From assembly GCA_007922225.1 (NCBI GenBank), contig ML680053.1, positions 5,758,164 to 5,822,163 of the forward strand: DNA of 64,000 nt, given 5' to 3'. The stretch is from Emydura subglobosa (lineage: Eukaryota; Chordata; Testudines; Chelidae). Under the pieces are notes generated by a model. That model did not search any database. It had not been told where the DNA came from and saw only the letters and a list, made by a program, of their open reading frames with translations. A program made the position numbers and the translations under genes. Positions 21,483 through 31,760 of this stretch are shown here, in pieces (position 1 is the stretch's first letter; the number at the start of each line of letters is the position of its first letter).

Positions 21483-22299
21483 ATCACTGTTTCTTTCAGG
21501 GAGAAAATCACACTTGTTTGTGGTGCTCTCTGCTTTTCTGCATTGTGACTCACTTATTACCCGAGCTATCTAATCCCAGAAGGGAAAACAAAAAGAGCAA
21601 GGGCACTTCAACTTAACTTAAGCAGCATCTTTGTGCCAAAACTGCTCCATCTCTGGTATTGTTTACACTGAAATGAAAGCTGAACAGTGCTAAGATCTTA
21701 AAATAACTCACTGTTTGTGACTCAGGAAACCCAGGGTCAGCAAAGTTTACAACAAATTTAAAGAGACAGCATAACTTCAAGGAATGACTTTGAACTCTGA
21801 GACTTTTAGAGTGTGGCTACATTTCTTATGCCCTTTGGCATTCGGCTAAGAGCTTGATGCAAAGCTCACTGGAGTCAGTGGGAGACTTTTTGCTGACTTC
21901 AATAGACTTGGGCTAAGGGTCAGAAATGCAACCCAAACGCTTGCTCTACCAGAATCAATGTGGAGACCACAGCCAGTACTTGTTAGAGAGCAGGGTTGGG
22001 GTTGGTTCAAACATCCCTGTCTGAAGACCCTCAAACTTTTGGGTTGTGTTATAGCCAAAACCAGATCCAACATTCACAAACCTCCTTCTCCTCCCCCCAC
22101 CTCCCCAAATCTGATCTTTGGAGTGTTCAAAAGAGCGATCTCCACTTCGGTTAGGGGCAGGAAGTGTTGACTGATAAAGGGAGAGAGATGAGAAAGAAGG
22201 CATGTAAAGAGGCTACGTTATACTGGATCAGCACATGGTATATAATAGGATACAAAAGGGGAAGAATTCAGCCAATCACAGGCATCTAAATGCAAGTGG
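21483..22299. other. no recognisable feature
   Basis: No gene was recognised. A palindrome-motif copy (CACTGGAGTCAGTGGGAG) sits near 21868. Confidence 0.45.
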
Positions 22300-22465
22300 G
22301 CTGATTTTCAGAGGTGCTGGGGACCTGCAACTCAAGCTGAAGCCAGCTCCCTTTGAAAAGGCTATAAATCAATGGAAATTGTGGTGCTCCGGGCCCCAGA
22401 AAGTCAGGTCAGTTTTATTTAGGTGTCTAAATACGAATCTAGGTGCCAAACTTCAGGCTCCTCAA
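22300..22465. repeat. imperfect palindromic dispersed repeat
   Basis: GGCTGATTTTCAGAGGTGCT, GGGGACCTGCAACTCAAGC, then CAGTTTTATTTAGGTGTCTA and ACGAATCTAGGTGCCAAAC. This is a dispersed reptile/bird-type repeat related to 13250-13512. Confidence 0.5.
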
Positions 22466-23060
22466 GTGTGAAATCTTTGGCCTTTCCCCCTGGATTATCT
22501 AGTCTTTTGTCTGCAAAAAGGCCCTGGGCAATAAGGGCTGAATGTTCAAAGATGGGCACAGTGTTGCCACTGCAAACAATGCAAGTCTATTGCTTTCTGT
22601 CCTATCTTCAGAGGTTAAGGAGTACAGTTTTTCTCCCACCTCTTTTGAACAACCTTTTATGTACTTGAAAACTCTTATCATGTCCCTACTCATTCTTCTC
22701 TTCTCCAGACTCAGCAAACCCAATGTTTTCAATCTTCCCTCACAGTTCATGTTTTCTAGACCTTTAATCGTTTTTGTTGCTCTTCTCTGGATTTTCTCCA
22801 ATTTGTCCACATCTTTCCTGAAATGTGGCACCCAGAACTGGACACAAAACTCCAGCTGAGGCCTGATTAGTGCAGAGTAGGGCGGAAGAATTATTTCTCA
22901 TGTCTTGTTTATAACACTCCTGCGAATACATCCCCGATTGATGTTTACTTTTTTTGCAACAGTGTTACACTGTTGACTCATATTTAGCTTGTGATCTGCT
23001 ATGATCCCCAGATGCCTTTCTGCAGTATTCCTTCCTAGGCAGTCATTTCCCATTGTGTAT

Positions 23061-23354
23061 GGCTATGTACACACTGATGGTGGCAAATTTGCTGCTGTCA
23101 GATCGATCTACCTGGATCGATTGAGCAGAAGTGAAGACCCACTCAACTGATCCAGAAGTCAATTCAATTAATCCACCTCCTCAAAAGGTGTAGTACTGCA
23201 TTGATGGCAATGCATTTCCTGTCAGTGCAGTGCAGTGGAGACGGCGTGCTAAAGGGAAGTTACGAAGTCGACGGGAGTTACGCAAGCTACTCTGTGTAGC
23301 TTGCATAACTCCTGTCAACTGCTGCCGAATTCCTGGGTAAGTGTAGACTAGACC
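23061..23354. mobile_element. MITE inserted in CR1
   Basis: The ends GGCTATGTACACACT and (inverted) GGTCTAGTCTACACT are terminal inverted repeats. A TAT triplet lies on each side (23058-23060 and 23355-23357), as for a Tourist/PIF-like insertion. Inside, GACGGGAGTTACGCAAGCTA and its inverse around 23293-23318 form a long imperfect hairpin. The flanking CR1 sequence joins up across it. Confidence 0.8.
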
Positions 23355-23370
23355 TATGTGTGCAGCTGAT

Positions 23371-23398
23371 TGTTCCTTCCTTAGTGTTCCTTCCTTAG
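23371..23398. repeat. 14-bp tandem duplication
   Basis: TGTTCCTTCCTTAG occurs twice in a row just right of the MITE, within the CR1 sequence. Confidence 0.9.
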
Positions 23399-24925
23399 TA
23401 ATTTGCATTTGTCCTTATTGAATTTCTTCCTATTCAGACCATTTCTCCAATTTGCCCAGATCATTTTGAATTTTAACCCTATCCTCCAATGCACTTACAA
23501 CCCCTCCCAGCTTGGTATTGTGTACTCTCTATGCCAGTATCTCAATCACTGATGAAGATATTGAACAGAACTGGACCGAGAACTGATCCTGTGGGACTCC
23601 ACTTGACATGCCCTTCCAACTTGATTGTGAACCATTGATAACTAATCTCTGGGAATGGTTTTCCAAGCAGCAATGCACCCACCTTACAGTAGCTTCATCT
23701 AAATTGTATTTCCCTAGTTCGTTTATGAAAAGGTCATGTGACATAGTATCAAAAGCCTTCCTAAACTCAAGATATACCACATCAACTGCTTCCCCCCATC
23801 CACAAGGCTTGTTACCCTATCAAAGAAAGTTGTCAGGTTGGTTTGACATTATTTGTTCTTGACAAATCCATGCTAGCTGTTAGTTATCACCTTACTATCT
23901 TCTAGGTGTTTGCAAATTGATTGCTTAATTATTTTCTCTATTATCTGTCCAGGTACTGAAGTTAAGCTGACTGGTCTGTAATTCCCTGTATTGTCCTGAT
24001 TTCCCTTTTCATAGAGGGGCACTATGTTTGCCCTTTTCCAGTCCTCTGGAATCTCTCTTGTCTTCCACGACTTTTTGAAAGATAATCACTAATGGCTCAG
24101 ATATCTCCTCAGTCAGCTCCTTGAGTATTCTAGGATGTATTTCATCAGGACATCTGACTTGTTTATATACTTTTTAACTCATTCTTTCCCTATTTTAGCC
24201 TCATATCCTACCTCATTTTCACTGGCATTCACTATGTCAGATGACTAATCGCTACTAACCTTTTTGGTGAAAACTGAAACAAAAATGTCATTTAGCACTT
24301 CTCCCTTTACACACTATCTGTTATTGTTCCCCCCCCCCCATTGAGTAACAGGCCTACTCTGTCCTTTGTAGAATGTATTTGTAGAATGTTTTCTTGTTAC
24401 TCTTTACGTCTCTAGCTAGTTGAATTTCGTTTTGTGCCTCGGCCTTTCTAATTTTGTCCCTACATACTTGTGTTATTTATTTATATTCATCCTTTGTAAT
24501 TTGACCTAGTTTCCACTTTTTGTAGGACTCTTTTTAGCGTTTCAGCTCACTAAAGATCTCCTGGTTAAGCCAGGGTGGTTTCTTGCCGTGCTTCCTATCT
24601 TTGCTATGCAGTGGGATAGTTTGCTCTTGTGCCGTTAATAATGTCTCTTTGAAAAACTGCCAGCTCTCTTGAACTGTTTTTCCCTTTAAACTTGCTTCCC
24701 ATGGGATCTTACCTACCAACTCCCTGAGTTTTTTAAACTCAGCCTTCTTGAAATCCATTATCTTTATTGTGTTCTTTTTCCTCCTACCATTCCTTAGAAT
24801 CATGAACTCTACCATTTCATGATCACCTTCACCCAAGCTACCTTCCCCACTCAAATTCTCAACCAGTTGCTCCCTATCTGTCAAAATCAAATCTAGAACA
24901 GCCTCTCCCCTAGTAGCTTTCCAGC

Positions 24926-26234
24926 TTGAAATGGCATGGATTTATTCAAGATAATCTCATAGTCCCTCACAGAAAATCTTAAGAAGAAGAGAATCCAGCT
25001 TCCAGATCATACAGACAAGAAGGAAGAAGAGAGAAACAGTCATTTCTGCTGGGGACAGCAGAGCAGGGAAGCTAACAAACTGGTGCACAGAGGGGCTGAA
25101 AACTTGCTAATTTTTCAGAGCAGAAACAGCTCCTGACATTTCTAGGTTACGTCTGCATGTAGCAGACCATGGAGCAGTGAGGAGACAGAGCCCAACAACA
25201 AGAGACTGGTGTTCTCAGCTCTGCTTGATGGGAACACACTGACCTTTGAGCAGGAGAACCAGCGTACAGCAGAGCCCTATGCTGTGCTCTGCCATCAGAC
25301 CTTCCTCAGTGGCTCAGACTAACCCTCCTCGGAGTCTGGGAGCTGTGCCATAGATTCTGAATGGCTTCAGGCTGCAATCCTCAGCCTGTCTGTGAATGCC
25401 CACGAGTTCCTTTAGACAAAAGAGCTGCTGTTACATTTGTATAACAACCTGCCTGACGTGAGAGAAATGGCTTCTGACACTGTGATGCCCAAGAGCCCGA
25501 CCGTAAAAGCCCCGCCTGCGCGAGTGAATTTTGCTCATTGATTTCAATGGGACAGTTTGCAGGATTCCTCAAGGAGGGTTGGACATTCCTGCTTTCCCAG
25601 GCCTGCTCTCTCCCCATCAATAGTGGTGCCAGCAAAAGACACTCAGTCTCACCGTGAAAAGTGAATGTTGGTTTCTGGCTGTGACATTCAGTGAGGCAAG
25701 AAAAGCACAGGGAGTTCTCCTGCTGATTGATTCGAAATGCCATGGCATTAACACTAAAGCCCTAGCGTCGGGAACTGCATGTAACTCGGGAGCCCCTTCA
25801 TCTCTCTCTCAACCTCATTCAGCAGGGCTTGCTGTTGTGTGAGGAGCAAGGGGAGAAACCCAGTCATGCGCCCTTCTGAAAAGACCACATGAGGCAGAAA
25901 ACCCAGGTTCATTCTGACCGGCTGTTGGTGAGCCCGGTCTCTGCAATAAAACCAGTGGAATGTCATAAGCCAGTGGGTTTGGGAAAAGGACATCAACAGA
26001 GGAAAGAATAATGTGGTCAAGAAATAAAAATCACATGTAAAACCCTCCAACTCTCTTTAACCGTGTTACTACATTATTAAAACTGAATGGGAGAGGTCCT
26101 GCTCCTAAATTCAGACTAATAATATCGAAAGCAAATCTTATTCCCTCTCCCAAACCCCTACTTTTCCCTTGGAATCTGATCCTTAGACTTGGGGCAGCAA
26201 CTGTATCTTCTTCCATCAATGTATTATTATTGTT
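24926..26234. other. no recognisable feature
   Basis: About 1.3 kb without a nameable gene or repeat. A palindrome-motif copy (CATTGATTTCAATGGGAC) lies near 25535. Confidence 0.45.
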
Positions 26235-26505
26235 ACGATTTATATTACAGTAGAGCTGAAAGACCCGAACTGAGATTAGGGCACCATTGTGCTAGGCGCT
26301 GTACAAATACATAGGAGGAGACAGTCGTCGCCTCAATCTAAATAGGCAAGAGGTGGGAAGGGAAACAGACGCAGGGGAAGGCAAAGTTACTTGTCCAAAG
26401 TCACAAAGCAAATCAGTACCAGAGCTGGGAACAGTACCCAGGTCTCCCAAGTCCTAGGTCAGTGCTCTGCAGAGCTCCAGTCTGCCTCTCAATGTACAGC
26501 ATCAT
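26235..26505 (-). mobile_element. MIR-type CORE-SINE, antisense
   Basis: GCACCATTGTGCTAGGCGCT, GTACAAATACATAGGAGGAG, TACTTGTCCAAAGTCACAAA and GAACAGTACCCAGGTCTCCC appear in the inverted family order, ending with a decayed tRNA-like head near 26500. Confidence 0.8.
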
Positions 26506-27040
26506 GCAGACTTATGCCCACTTATAATAAGTTAGATCCCTGGATACAGATTTTATTCAAATAAAATTAAACTAGGCACCCCCACCATATATGCAAAATA
26601 CAACTTGGCAGGGTTTTGGCTGGAGCCCTCATGAGATCCTAAAGAAGGTTAATGACATGAGAAAATCTTTAGCAGGACTTTTTTTCTCCAGCAAACAGAA
26701 CATATGAGAAAGTACAAATCACAGCTGAGATCGGGCTGCCTGCCCACTAGGGCAAAGGAAATACAGATGGTTAGAAATATAATAAAAAAACAATGAGCTT
26801 GTATTTCTTCAGTAGGCCACGTCTAGATGTCCCTGGGAAGTATAGCAATACATGACTTTCACATAAATGAGGGCAATATAGTCAACTAAGAAACACCAGC
26901 AAAGGTATGGAATGAAAACCGAGAATCCCTTACCACAAAATTTACAACAAATGTTATTAGACCACACTCCAAAGCAACGCCAGTGCTGTCCCGTCCATGC
27001 CAACTGCACACTCACGCATGCACCTCATAAAACTAGAAAG
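26506..27040. other. no recognisable feature
   Basis: No gene or repeat was recognised. Confidence 0.5.
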
Positions 27041-27546
27041 GGAACTGTCACAGGGTGACTGGCCCCAGTAAGAGGTAATGGGTCCGGCCCCATCGAGGCT
27101 TCACTCAGCTTGCCTGGGGAAAGTTGTCACTGCCACATGGCAGGTAGGTCATGTGGCTAAACCAGGCCAGGCCTGATAATAAAGGAGAAGCCTCCAGGGA
27201 GGCAAAGGAGGAGAGAAGGCAGACAGCTCAGAGAGGAGGATACCCGCCTGCCTGCATGGCCCCAGAAGGAGGGCTGTGGGCCTCCTGAACTCAAGGGGAG
27301 AAGAAGCAGATCCTGAGGCGCTACAAAACTAAATCACGCCACAAGAGGATGTGACCTGGGACCACCCTTGCCACAGGAATAAAATCAGTTTGACTATCAC
27401 CCTCGGTTAAGCCCCTTTGGACCAGATCACCAGCTGGCAAAAACTGGCAAAGCTCCAGTGTCTTGGCCTTTGGCTACACCCATTTACACCAGCTGAAGAT
27501 CTGGTGAAAGGATTTTGCCCTAGGTTAAGGAGAACCTTGCAGGAAC
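27041..27546. mobile_element. probable solo LTR with 5-bp target duplication
   Basis: A block starting TGTCACAGGGTGACTGGCCC (27046) and ending CTTGCA (27541) is flanked on both sides by GGAAC (27041-27045 and 27542-27546). It starts with TG and ends with CA as LTRs do. A TATA-like GATAATAAAGGAG at about 27176 points to plus-strand orientation, followed by a purine-rich leader. No internal retroviral coding sequence is present. The 5-bp duplication suits ERV or gypsy-type elements. It could be chance, since the 3' half does not resemble a known LTR. Confidence 0.6.
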
Positions 27547-27577
27547 CCTGACTGGGGCCCTAGGCACTCTGGCAGAA

Positions 27578-27722
27578 CAGATAGTAGTAGTTTCACAAGT
27601 GAGTGCCAGAGAGGTCAGATGACCTGGCCAACCTCACTGAGTGAGTTAGAGAAGTGACTGAGACCCAATACATTCCCTAGTGCTGTGATCTAACCACTAG
27701 CTAACACTCTCACCCAATGAAT
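27578..27722 (-). mobile_element. MIR fragment, antisense, weak
   Basis: GAGGTCAGATGACCTGGCCA and GTGCTGTGATCTAACCACTA resemble the antisense core and head of MIR. The match is partial. Confidence 0.4.
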
Positions 27723-27899
27723 TGTGATTTACTTGCCATCTCCCAGAGCTCTGCTGCTGATTAATGATCAGGACCTGTTCTGTATTGTTGAGCACTGGCT
27801 GAGCCCAGACGAGGATTTCAGTTTTCTTCCAGTGCTACGTAAATCAGGGTCCGTTAAGCAGAGATGGAGGAGGGGGTGGAGGTGTAGTCAGGGAAGGGA

Positions 27900-28030
27900 G
27901 CTGTGTGTTGCACGGGATGGGACACAAGGTTGGGAACCAGGAGACCTGGGTTATTTCCATTTGGGATCAGACTTGTTCTGTGGCCTTGGGTAAGTCTCAC
28001 GACCTCTCTGTACCATCAATCACTGCCACC
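27900..28030 (+). mobile_element. MIR fragment, sense, weak
   Basis: ACCAGGAGACCTGGGTTATT and CTGTGGCCTTGGGTAAGTCT, followed by CACGACCTCTCTGTACC, match the core of MIR in order. Confidence 0.55.
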
Positions 28031-28489
28031 AATGGAGCTAATGTGCTACACATAGTGAGTGTAGCAATACTAGAGCTGTACTGTCTTCCTCCACCTAAAT
28101 CCCTGCTATCACAGGGACAGTACAATATGGGTACTGTACGCTGACTCATCATTAAGTAGGGTAAATTTGGTATGTGCTTGACTGTGCTCTAGGATGGATT
28201 CATCAGGGCTGAGACCGGGATCAGCATCATAAAGCTTGCATCACAGTGTCACACTGCATTCAATGACCTATTGCGATGCAAACTCTGTGTTCTTCTGGAA
28301 TGAAGGGCTCAGGTCCATGGGAAGAAATGGAAGAGCTCAAAACCAGAACTGGGACTCCTCAGCTGGCTCTAAATAGCCAACACATCACTGCACACTGGCT
28401 GTCAATTAGCAATTGCAGTGATCACAAGGTGCAGCACCTTTTTGGTTTTTTTAATAGCACCCGTGCAGCTGTAGTGAAAACTCTGAATA
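28031..28489. other. no recognisable feature
   Basis: No gene or repeat was recognised. Confidence 0.5.
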
Positions 28490-28970
28490 ATTCATTGGTG
28501 CTCTCTGAAGGAGAACATCTCTCTTTTCTAATGCATTGGGTGTGTCTGCTGAGTTGGACATTGCAGACCACCAGAGCCCTTTTTTTTAGATTGACTCAGA
28601 AACTGTCCTTGGCAGACTGGCACTGCATTGAATGGGTTCCTTTCCTACAGCATTCAGCAACAGCTATTTTGTGTCAAGAAGGGATTTTTGTTCCTCTTCT
28701 GCTGGTGTCACTCCAGGATCCTAATCCTTGTGCTCCCTTGGGGGTGAGTTTATTTGTAAGCGCAGGCTTGTTTTTCCCTGTGAGGCTGATGATATCCAGA
28801 CTTACGTTTCACTTAAGTCCAGTATTGATTCTCCTGTCTCTGGCTTGTTTTGCTAAATAGAAAAACTCTGGCTGCAATTAAATTTCTTCCAGCTTAATGC
28901 AAGCAAAACAGAAGCTCCTGTGATCGGGTCTGTTCTAACTCTTGAAAAAGGTGTCTGCTATTAAACTGAA
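28490..28970 (+). mobile_element. L2-like LINE reverse transcriptase fragment
   Basis: GVSLQDPNPCAPLGVSLFV (about 28703-28760) aligns with the usual SGVPQGSxLxPLLF motif, with losses. EADDIQTYVSLKSS (about 28783-28825) is the catalytic region, its YADD box reading EADD. LQLNFFQLNASKTEAPVIG (about 28871-28930) is the following conserved block, broken by a stop at 28858. The spacing fits an L2-clade element. The copy is dead. Confidence 0.65.
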
Positions 28971-29264
28971 TCCTTATGGCCATGAAATTATCATCAGATC
29001 GGGATGAAATTTATTTAGCCTGACCTTTCTTTGTAGATTTATGTTTGCAAGATTATGGAGGGTGCTTTCTACCACTCATACACAATCATTGCCAAGGTGA
29101 CGTCCTGTTTCATGCGTCAACCGCTGAAGGTTGGGTTTGTGCTCTTGTGACGCCTTGTTTGCTATCCTGTCTGACAACCTTTTGGCAGGGTTTTAGTTTG
29201 TGCAGATTGCAGCTGCTCCGTTATTGACTAAAATGAATTAAAGTTGGATGCTATTATTGGTAGC

Positions 29265-29580
29265 ACTATTACAATAACGTCTGTGGAGCCTAAGCAAGCA
29301 TCAAGGCCCCATTGTGCCTGACACGTAGCAAAGAAGACAGTCCTTGCCCTGGAGAGCTTACCATCTGTGTAGCAGACAGGATGCATCCAGGGGAAAGAAA
29401 GGACAAAGGGGTTTGTGAGGGGGGGGCTGAAAGGATGAGACAAAAATTAAAAAAACAGTTTAACAGAAAAGCAGTGGTCTCAGCTCACAACTTAACGCCA
29501 CAGGGGAGTGTTATGTAGACATCCCAATTGAGACAGGATTTAGAAGAGGATAAGGTGGTGATTTCATGATTCTTGTGTGA
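29265..29580 (-). repeat. MIR-related dispersed repeat
   Basis: GGCCCCATTGTGCCTGACAC, AGACAGTCCTTGCCCTGGAG, AGCTTACCATCTGTGTAG, AGCAGTGGTCTCAGCTCAC and AGAAGAGGATAAGGTGGTGA are the inverse of the copy at 21240. The first 100 bases are the antisense CORE-SINE tail. Confidence 0.55.
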
Positions 29581-29701
29581 TGAAGTGGGAATTTTTTGTA
29601 ATCTTTTTATGAAGTCTGTGTGTGCCTCCTATACTTTGCTCCTGTACTTTGCATTGCTGCTGGGGAGCAGGGGGGGCAGAAGTGGGGGGACAAGAGACAT
29701 A

Positions 29702-29835
29702 GGCTATGTCTACACTACCACTTAGGTTGGTATCGCTTATGTTGCTCAGGGGTATGAATAAGCCACCCTCGGAGTGGCATATGTTACACTGATCTAAGCG
29801 CTGATGTGGACAGTATGTCGGCGGGGAGTCAGTCG
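29702..29835. mobile_element. MITE, one end
   Basis: GGCTATGTCTACACTACCAC is the terminal repeat of the family also seen at 23061. CTCAGGGGTATGAATAAGCC and ATGTGGACAGTATGTCGGCG are internal words of the 2889/12160 family. The right half is missing. Confidence 0.65.
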
Positions 29836-30200
29836 CAGAATCCCCCTGCTGCCAGATCTCAGCCTGTGCCGCTTTCCAGACTGCACCACCTTTCTTCCAG
29901 CCAGGCTTACACTGCCCTTCTCCTGGCCTGAATGGCTCTGTAGCGTCGTTTCATCCTGCTACCTATGTTGTCCGGTGTGACACTGAAACGAAACCTTCCC
30001 GCGCAGGCGGTGCATGTGGAGAACACCGACGGTGCGGTGCTGTCGCTGCAGGGCTACTCCTCGGACAACTCAGAGAAAACCAGAGAAGCCAGTCAGGTGG
30101 CAACACCCTCACCAACTAGAACACAACAGTATTGTGTGCATCTGAGGATGCGTTTAGTGCTAGTGAATCAAATGTGACTCTCCCATTACACAGCACAATA
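29836..30200. other. unclassified, with a short coding-like stretch
   Basis: At 29990-30085 a plus-strand frame has strongly GC-ending codons and reads AVHVENTDGAVLSLQGYSSD and NSEKT, preceded by a pyrimidine-rich CCTTCCCGCGCAG. I do not recognise a protein. See the matching finding. Confidence 0.35.
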
Positions 30201-30202
30201 CC

Positions 30203-30343
30203 CAGGGGTGCTGGAACTAGGGGTGCTGGGGGATGCGGCCCCCCACACCCCCGGCTTGAAGTGGTTTCCATCATGTACAGGGTTTAGAGTTTTGTTCAAT
30301 GGCTCTCAGCACTCCCATTTTAAAAATTGTTCCAACGCCACTG
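30203..30343. mobile_element. 141-bp hAT-like MITE
   Basis: The ends are CAGGGGTGCTGGAAC and (inverted) CAGTGGCGTTGGAAC, with 12 of 15 bases equal. The flanking 8 bases ACAATACC and ACGACGCC agree at 5 of 8 positions, all three differences being transitions. A CAG-type end and an 8-bp duplication are typical of hAT. No transposase. Confidence 0.7.
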
Positions 30344-30829
30344 ACGACGCCAGCTTTTCCTTGTCGTCTGCTGCCAATGTCTCACGTGGGTCCACCAGGG
30401 GCCATGTTTAGGAGTGGGTAGGGAACTGATTCCCCTTGACCCGCTAACTCCTTAGCTAAGCCTGCCAGCATGGGTGGATGCCAACTGTACAGGTGGGTTC
30501 TGTGATCTGGACAGGACACGTTTCTTCTAGTATCTTCCCCCACCAGCCCGTCTCCTCCATTTGATCGCACCCAGGTCAATCAGCTAAATGAAGGTTTCAT
30601 CCCACGGCCAAGTTCCAAAGCTCTTGAAGAGACTCTGCTGATAATGACAGACAATATAAAAAATATACCTGAGAAGGCTCAAAGCTTGGACAGTGAGGTA
30701 CAAGGCATGAAAGTGAAAGTCTTATGAAGGGTGTACCCTTCTGCGTGCCATTCTGAATTCTCGCTACGTTAAAGCTCAGCAGATGTAGCCCATTAAACCT
30801 CCCTGACATCTCAAAACCATGCTCTCAGT
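30344..30829. other. no recognisable feature
   Basis: No gene or repeat was recognised. Confidence 0.5.
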
Positions 30830-30834
30830 TACAC

Positions 30835-31012
30835 CCTGTCTAGTGGTGGTGTTGTAAGGTCACCGCATCACCATGGTACTGAAGTGCCTTTCTGATGGGG
30901 AGCTGAAGTGCGGAGAGTGATTAAGTGACGCGCCCAAGGTCATACAAGAAGCTTGTGGCAGAGCACCCCCATCTCCAGAGTCCCAATTTAGTGCCTTTAA
31001 CCACAAGACCAT
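30835..31012 (-). mobile_element. MIR-type SINE, antisense
   Basis: GCATCACCATGGTACTGAAG, GATTAAGTGACGCGCCCAAG, GTCATACAAGAAGCTTGTGG and CCTTTAACCACAAGACCATC are the inverted family landmarks. Confidence 0.7.
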
Positions 31013-31428
31013 CCATTACTTTGCCATTGAAGAAATGGTCAAAGTTAGCTCCTGGAAGCTGCAAGCTCTGCAAGCTTCAGTGTTGGGGAAGGTATGGCCG
31101 ACAGAAAGCTACCATGAGAATGAACTAGGGAGCAGGCAAGATCAAAGAGGGCTGTCATGCTGCAGAAGTCAGAGAAGTGCTGGAGGACTGGGAGGAACAG
31201 GGAACTCCTGGGGTGGGGAACACTGGAGAAAACTTTCCATTTAGAAACGAAAAGGTCCAATCCTGCTCCCATTGACATCAGTGGGAACAGGATCAGGGCT
31301 CGAGCTCCCTAACTCACACTCCCATCTAACAGAGAAGCTGGATCCCCAAGGGGAAGAGTTTGGGTCTAGCCTCCTTTCTAGAGCACAGTCCGACATGTAA
31401 GGCGATATTTCATATCCCAGACATAACT

Positions 31429-31438
31429 CTCACTGTAC
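31429..31438 (-). other. GAB2: splice donor of the GAB2 exon
   Basis: On the minus strand the exon ends AG and the intron opens GTACAGTGAG. This is an acceptable pol II donor, and it falls exactly where similarity to GAB proteins stops. Confidence 0.85.
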
Positions 31439-31739
31439 CTGCATTCTCCTCCGACTGGTTGAAGCCACAGATCTGGCATATACTGCGAACCCACTTGTTC
31501 ATGTCCTCCTCCGTCTCGGCCACCAGGTAGAAGGTCCTGTCGCTGGTCTTGATGTCAAAGACGTAGCTGTCCTGCAGTTCCTTCTTGTTAAAGGTCAGCC
31601 CTGCATCCACTTGCTCACAGAAGTTGAGGTTGATCACACGGAGAGGTTTCTTGGAGTGGTCATTCTTGTAGTACTCCAGGACGTCCGGGTCACCGCTCAT
31701 CCGACCGCTGCGCAGGATGAACCAGCGTTTCTTCCACGC
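31439..31739 (-). CDS. GAB2: GAB2 exon 2, PH domain
   Basis: GAB2 is a cytoplasmic docking protein. After receptor signalling it is tyrosine-phosphorylated and recruits SHP2 and PI3-kinase; its N-terminal PH domain binds phosphoinositides and brings it to the membrane. This 301-bp exon encodes 100 residues plus one base, starting [12 protein letters not shown] and ending GFNQSEENA. Visible PH features are the basic first strands ([11 protein letters not shown]), the [13 protein letters not shown] core, the strand [12 protein letters not shown] and the invariant tryptophan in [28 protein letters not shown] and [11 protein letters not shown] favour GAB2 over GAB1, which differs at these places. 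The reading frame is intact; the upstream intron is phase 0 and the downstream intron phase 1. The first 25 or so residues must come from an exon outside the window or not recognised. No stop or damage is seen, so the gene is probably functional. Confidence 0.96.
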
Positions 31740-31760
31740 CTGAGGACCAAAAAGAAACAA
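31740..31760 (-). other. GAB2: splice acceptor of the GAB2 exon
   Basis: The minus strand reads a T-rich tract (TTGTTTCTTTTTGGTCCTCAG is 31760 to 31740) ending in CAG, directly before the codon GCG for the first exon residue. Confidence 0.9.

Larger units (their letters stand above)
22575..24925 (-). mobile_element. CR1 LINE, 2.35-kb internal copy
   Basis: Reading the minus strand from the right, the endonuclease-RT linker comes first ([51 protein letters not shown]; 24890-24534). Reverse transcriptase follows, with motif A as FRKAFDT (about 23750) and motif B as SGVPQ (about 23600). The C-terminal part is near 22831-22575 (DVDKLEKIQRRATKTIKGLE, KRRMSRDMIRVFKYIKGCSK). A MITE interrupts it at 23061-23354. 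The 3' end is missing, which is unusual because CR1 copies normally lose the 5' end. Frameshifts and stops are many. Confidence 0.9.
1..31438 (-). other. GAB2: GAB2 intron 2 (part)
   Basis: This is the intron downstream of the PH-domain exon when the gene is read on the minus strand. The donor site at 31438 opens it, and its acceptor is not seen, so it runs off the left end. I looked for the next GAB2 exon (the proline- and serine-rich stretch after the PH domain) and did not recognise it. The intron is filled with LINE, SINE, MITE and LTR remnants listed separately. That it is all one intron is an inference from gene order. Confidence 0.75.

Noticed and set aside
28276..28860. 194-codon plus-strand open frame
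   Set aside because: Its right half overlaps decayed L2-like reverse transcriptase in another frame, and the left half has no family; it is a by-product of repeat sequence.
29820..30200. Alternative GAB2 exon
   Set aside because: The coding-like stretch is on the plus strand, opposite to GAB2, and its peptide does not resemble GAB2.
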